From Mya arenaria (taxonomy: Eukaryota > Mollusca > Bivalvia > Myida > Myidae): a DNA stretch of 64,000 bases. The notes below the pieces were generated by a model. It did no database searches. It was not told the DNA's origin and worked only from the letters and a program-made list of their open reading frames with translations. The translations under genes and the position numbers were made by a program. Shown in pieces: positions 61,545-64,000 of the stretch (position 1 is the stretch's first letter; the number at the start of each line of letters is the position of its first letter). The stretch spans positions 38,244,946 to 38,308,945 of the forward strand of contig NC_069135.1 in assembly GCF_026914265.1 (NCBI RefSeq). Reading direction: 5' to 3'.

Positions 61545-61960
61545 GCCACATTTCAGTTTAGCCATACTTCATAGAACCATATTTACTATTCGCCAAATTT
61601 TTACTGGCCACATTTCCTATCTGCCACATTTCCTGTCGGTCATATTTCCGATTGGTCGTATTTCCTACTGAACATGTGTCATATTGATCATATTACCTAT
61701 CGGCCATATTTCCTATCGGCCATATTTCCAAATGGCCATATGTCCTAATAACAATATTTCCTATCGGCCATATTTCCTATCGGCCATGTTTCCTATTGAC
61801 TATGTTTCCTATTGATCATATTTTAAATCGGCCATATTTCCTATTAGCTATATTTCCGATTGGCCATGATTCCTATCGGCAATATTTCCGATCGACCATA
61901 TTTCCTACCGACCATATTCCGTATGATCGGTCATATTTCGTTTTTGCCACTTTTGTATTG
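61545..61960. repeat. Imperfect ~18-bp minisatellite 'TCGGCCATATTTCCTA'
   Basis: About twenty diverged units of (C/T)CGGCCATATTTCCTAT. Lies downstream of GST gene C. Confidence 0.8.
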
Positions 61961-62164
61961 GCAATATATTTCATTGAATTCGATAAATAATCAAGTCCTA
62001 TTTTATTCACATTATTAAAAATATAACAGTAAACATGTAAAATTCAAAACAACGAGGTAAATGTCATGAGAATCTGTACAGAGTAGAATGCGACATAAAT
62101 AGACAGTCAAGTCGATTTGTAGTTATTTGTCGTAGTTAGATATGATGATTGGACAGTTATTGCA

Positions 62165-64000
62165 CTAGAAGGCAGTGACGGGCCTCTTCGCCAAGTATTC
62201 CTTTATCTTTGGTTGTTGCTCGACCTTCTTTCTGTTGGCGTCCAATAGTTTGAAATCTTTCAAGATGCCCACACATTGAGAATTTTCTATGTATGCGTAA
62301 AGCATAAGGTCAGCAATCGTCAGCTGAAGAAAAGTTGAGCTTTCAGATAAAAAGAAATACAGTTTATCATAGTTGTAGAGTTTAAGCAAAATCAACGACG
62401 TCATTTCCGAAATGACATTCCGTTATTTTATAATTTTGAGCGCTGTTCTGAAAAATTAAAATAAAAGTAAAAATAAAAAGAAGGGTCTTTGGTTTCAGTG
62501 AAAGATCGCAATATATTTCACCTCTTGAATATTTTAAGTATAGCTTTTGACGCTCACTCGGTTAAATATTATAAGTATCTTCCATGGCCGAGAGTGTAAG
62601 ATAGATTCATTCCGATCCGAGCGTAGGGTGTTTAGCGGAAACGAGGTTTACCGGGATGAACCTATCTTACACGAGCAGCTATGGTAGATGCTTTTTCTCC
62701 TACCTCAGTTTAACAAAATTAAGTAAAAATGTATTTTTTTGCTGGAACTCTTTTGTGCTTAGTGAAAATAATTGCGTACGGATAATTCGTGGTTGTCATG
62801 GATATTCGCGCAGTGATTCAGAGTATGTAAATGGTCTGATCGGTCTTTATATAGTTCTAAGAAGAGTGAAACATTATTTCTTGAAAGGTGCGTGAAAACT
62901 GTTTATGGTGACATTTGAAGCGAGAAATAATTAACTAGCGTTCTAAATATTGCAATAGACAATAAATATAGACAAAGTTTCCATGATGCGCTACAGACGA
63001 CAGTCTTCAACAAGGGAGGTAATAACAATGTGGTGACCAATAAAAGAAGTTCCATACGGGCATTTTATCTTCGCCCGTGGGCAAGATAAGAATTTCTAGC
63101 ATGGTTAAATTATTGGATCTAATTATCTGAGGTGGGAGAAATAACGATCTCACACTGAAAACAATTATTATCCTCTATTTATATCGCACAACCGAGCACA
63201 AATAAAGTCCGAGTCTTCCGTCTTATGTTCCCCCGGAAGACAAAAATGTTTAGTCGTATTTTCTACATATGGTACAGCAGGAATTTGCTGATATGCATAT
63301 ACTATAAGCTTTAATTATTTAATATATCCAGACATTGATGTTCAGAGAAGACTGTTTTGATGTTTTGGTATTATATATCCGTCCACTTACAGAAGATCCA
63401 ACAGCGAAGTCGCCCTTTCCGCCTTCCTTCACCAATTTTTCCAAACATTCGAGAAATGTTTTTGCTTTTCCTTGCAGGAATTCTTCACGTTTCTTGGCCT
63501 GAAATTGTGCAAACATCAAAATTATTACTATAAACAAATCGGTTATGCATCAAAATTATTACTATCAATAAATCGGTTATGCATCAAAATTATTACTATC
63601 AACAAATCGGTTATGCATCAAAGTTATTACTATCAACAAATCGGTTATGCATCAAAATTATTACTATCAACAAATCGGTTATGCATCAAAGTTATTACTA
63701 TCAACAAATCGGTTATGCATCAAAATTATTACTATCAACAAATCGGTTATGCATCAAAGTTATTACTATCAACAAATCGGTTATGCATCAAAGTTATTAC
63801 TATCAACAAATCGGTTATGCATCAAAGTTTTTAATTACCCTGAAACGACACATCAAAAGATACACACCCTAAACACATATGTAGTGGTGGTATTCATTAT
63901 TGGTTTTAATTTTATCTAAGAACGATTTAGCTAATCGGATTGCTCGATATTAAAAACCCGGACTAACACAGTGACTGCAGTTAGTTATGTTTGACAATAA
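62165..64000 (-). CDS. Sigma-class glutathione S-transferase, gene C (3' part)
   Basis: Exon 5 at 62323-62165 (stop TAG) and exon 4 at 63498-63391 are seen; exons 1-3 lie beyond the window. Both exon lengths (159 and 108 nt) match genes A and B. It reads 'KKREEFLQGKAKTFLE' ... 'GDFAVGSS' | 'LTIADLMLYAYIENSQ' ... 'YLAKRPVTAF'. It is the most diverged of the three. Splice sites are intact, so it is likely functional, but the catalytic N-domain is not visible here. Confidence 0.9.
62571..62694. repeat. Imperfect inverted repeat in GST C intron 4
   Basis: 'GAGTGTAAGATAGATTCATTCC' faces 'GGGATGAACCTATCTTACAC', with further pairing outward (TTCCATGGCC / CTATGGTAGA). Confidence 0.6.
63517..63826. 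repeat. 34-bp minisatellite in GST C intron 3, 9 units
   Basis: The unit is AAATTATTACTATCAACAAA plus TCGGTTATGCATCA, with only A/G variation at one site (AAAATTAT or AAAGTTAT). It starts ~20 bp from the exon 4 acceptor. Frames across it are artefacts. Confidence 0.95.
63887..64000. mobile_element. Short MITE, 'GGTATTCAATATTCAACTTA' family, cut by window end
   Basis: 'AAGAACGATTTAGCTAATCGGAT' region and the following 'GACTAACACAGTGA' match 32,402-32,566. Confidence 0.5.

Noticed and set aside
63472-63919. Overlapping Tyr-rich plus-strand frames
   Set aside because: Produced by the 34-bp array in a GST intron.

Overview
This 64 kb window is AT-rich, gene-poor animal nuclear DNA, most likely from a mollusc and probably a bivalve. 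The grounds are intron-containing sigma-class glutathione S-transferase (GST) genes with metazoan splice sites, an RD3-family gene, an immunoglobulin-domain membrane protein, tRNA-derived SINEs with the 'ccggaaggGACGTT...gtcccgtgt' body familiar from molluscs, and many short TIR elements and minisatellites. No bacterial-type operons are present. Species assignment is inference.

Layout. 1-12 kb: no convincing gene, but tandem duplications, TTAA-flanked MITEs, two SINEs, a near-perfect hairpin and a poly-G-bearing MITE family. 12.25-14.7 kb: a 5'-truncated CR1/L2-like LINE with an uninterrupted reverse transcriptase frame and an (ATCT)n tail. 15.8-17.9 kb: a 1.3 kb TA-flanked TIR element followed directly by an RD3-like coding exon. 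18-25.7 kb: minisatellites (including a 37-unit 20-bp array), a decayed hAT element and a SINE. 26.5-27.5 kb: a single-exon two-Ig transmembrane protein preceded by paired CRE palindromes. 28-34 kb: mostly repeats, including a 51-bp minisatellite.

34,242-42,413: the most notable object. It is an 8.17 kb DNA transposon with about 550-bp terminal inverted repeats (about 99% identical by eye) and a perfect 8-bp target duplication (AACTGAAA). It encodes a P-element-superfamily transposase whose N-terminus is an RFX-like winged helix instead of the usual THAP finger, a divergently transcribed PHD-finger protein, and a three-exon Pif1-family helicase whose start codon lies just inside the right TIR. 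Each of the three genes carries one apparent single-base frame shift. A P-type element carrying a Pif1 helicase and a PHD protein, with an RFX-like DNA-binding domain, is the best candidate here for something not previously described.

44.8-64 kb: a tandem cluster of three sigma-class GST genes on the minus strand (two complete five-exon genes and the 3' part of a third) plus a decayed GST terminal exon between the first two. The two complete copies share exon lengths (133/96/116/108/159 nt), splice phases and a TATA box at the same distance from the start codon. Their introns are packed with MITEs and minisatellites.

All calls come from reading the sequence; no database search was possible, and identities are by-eye estimates.
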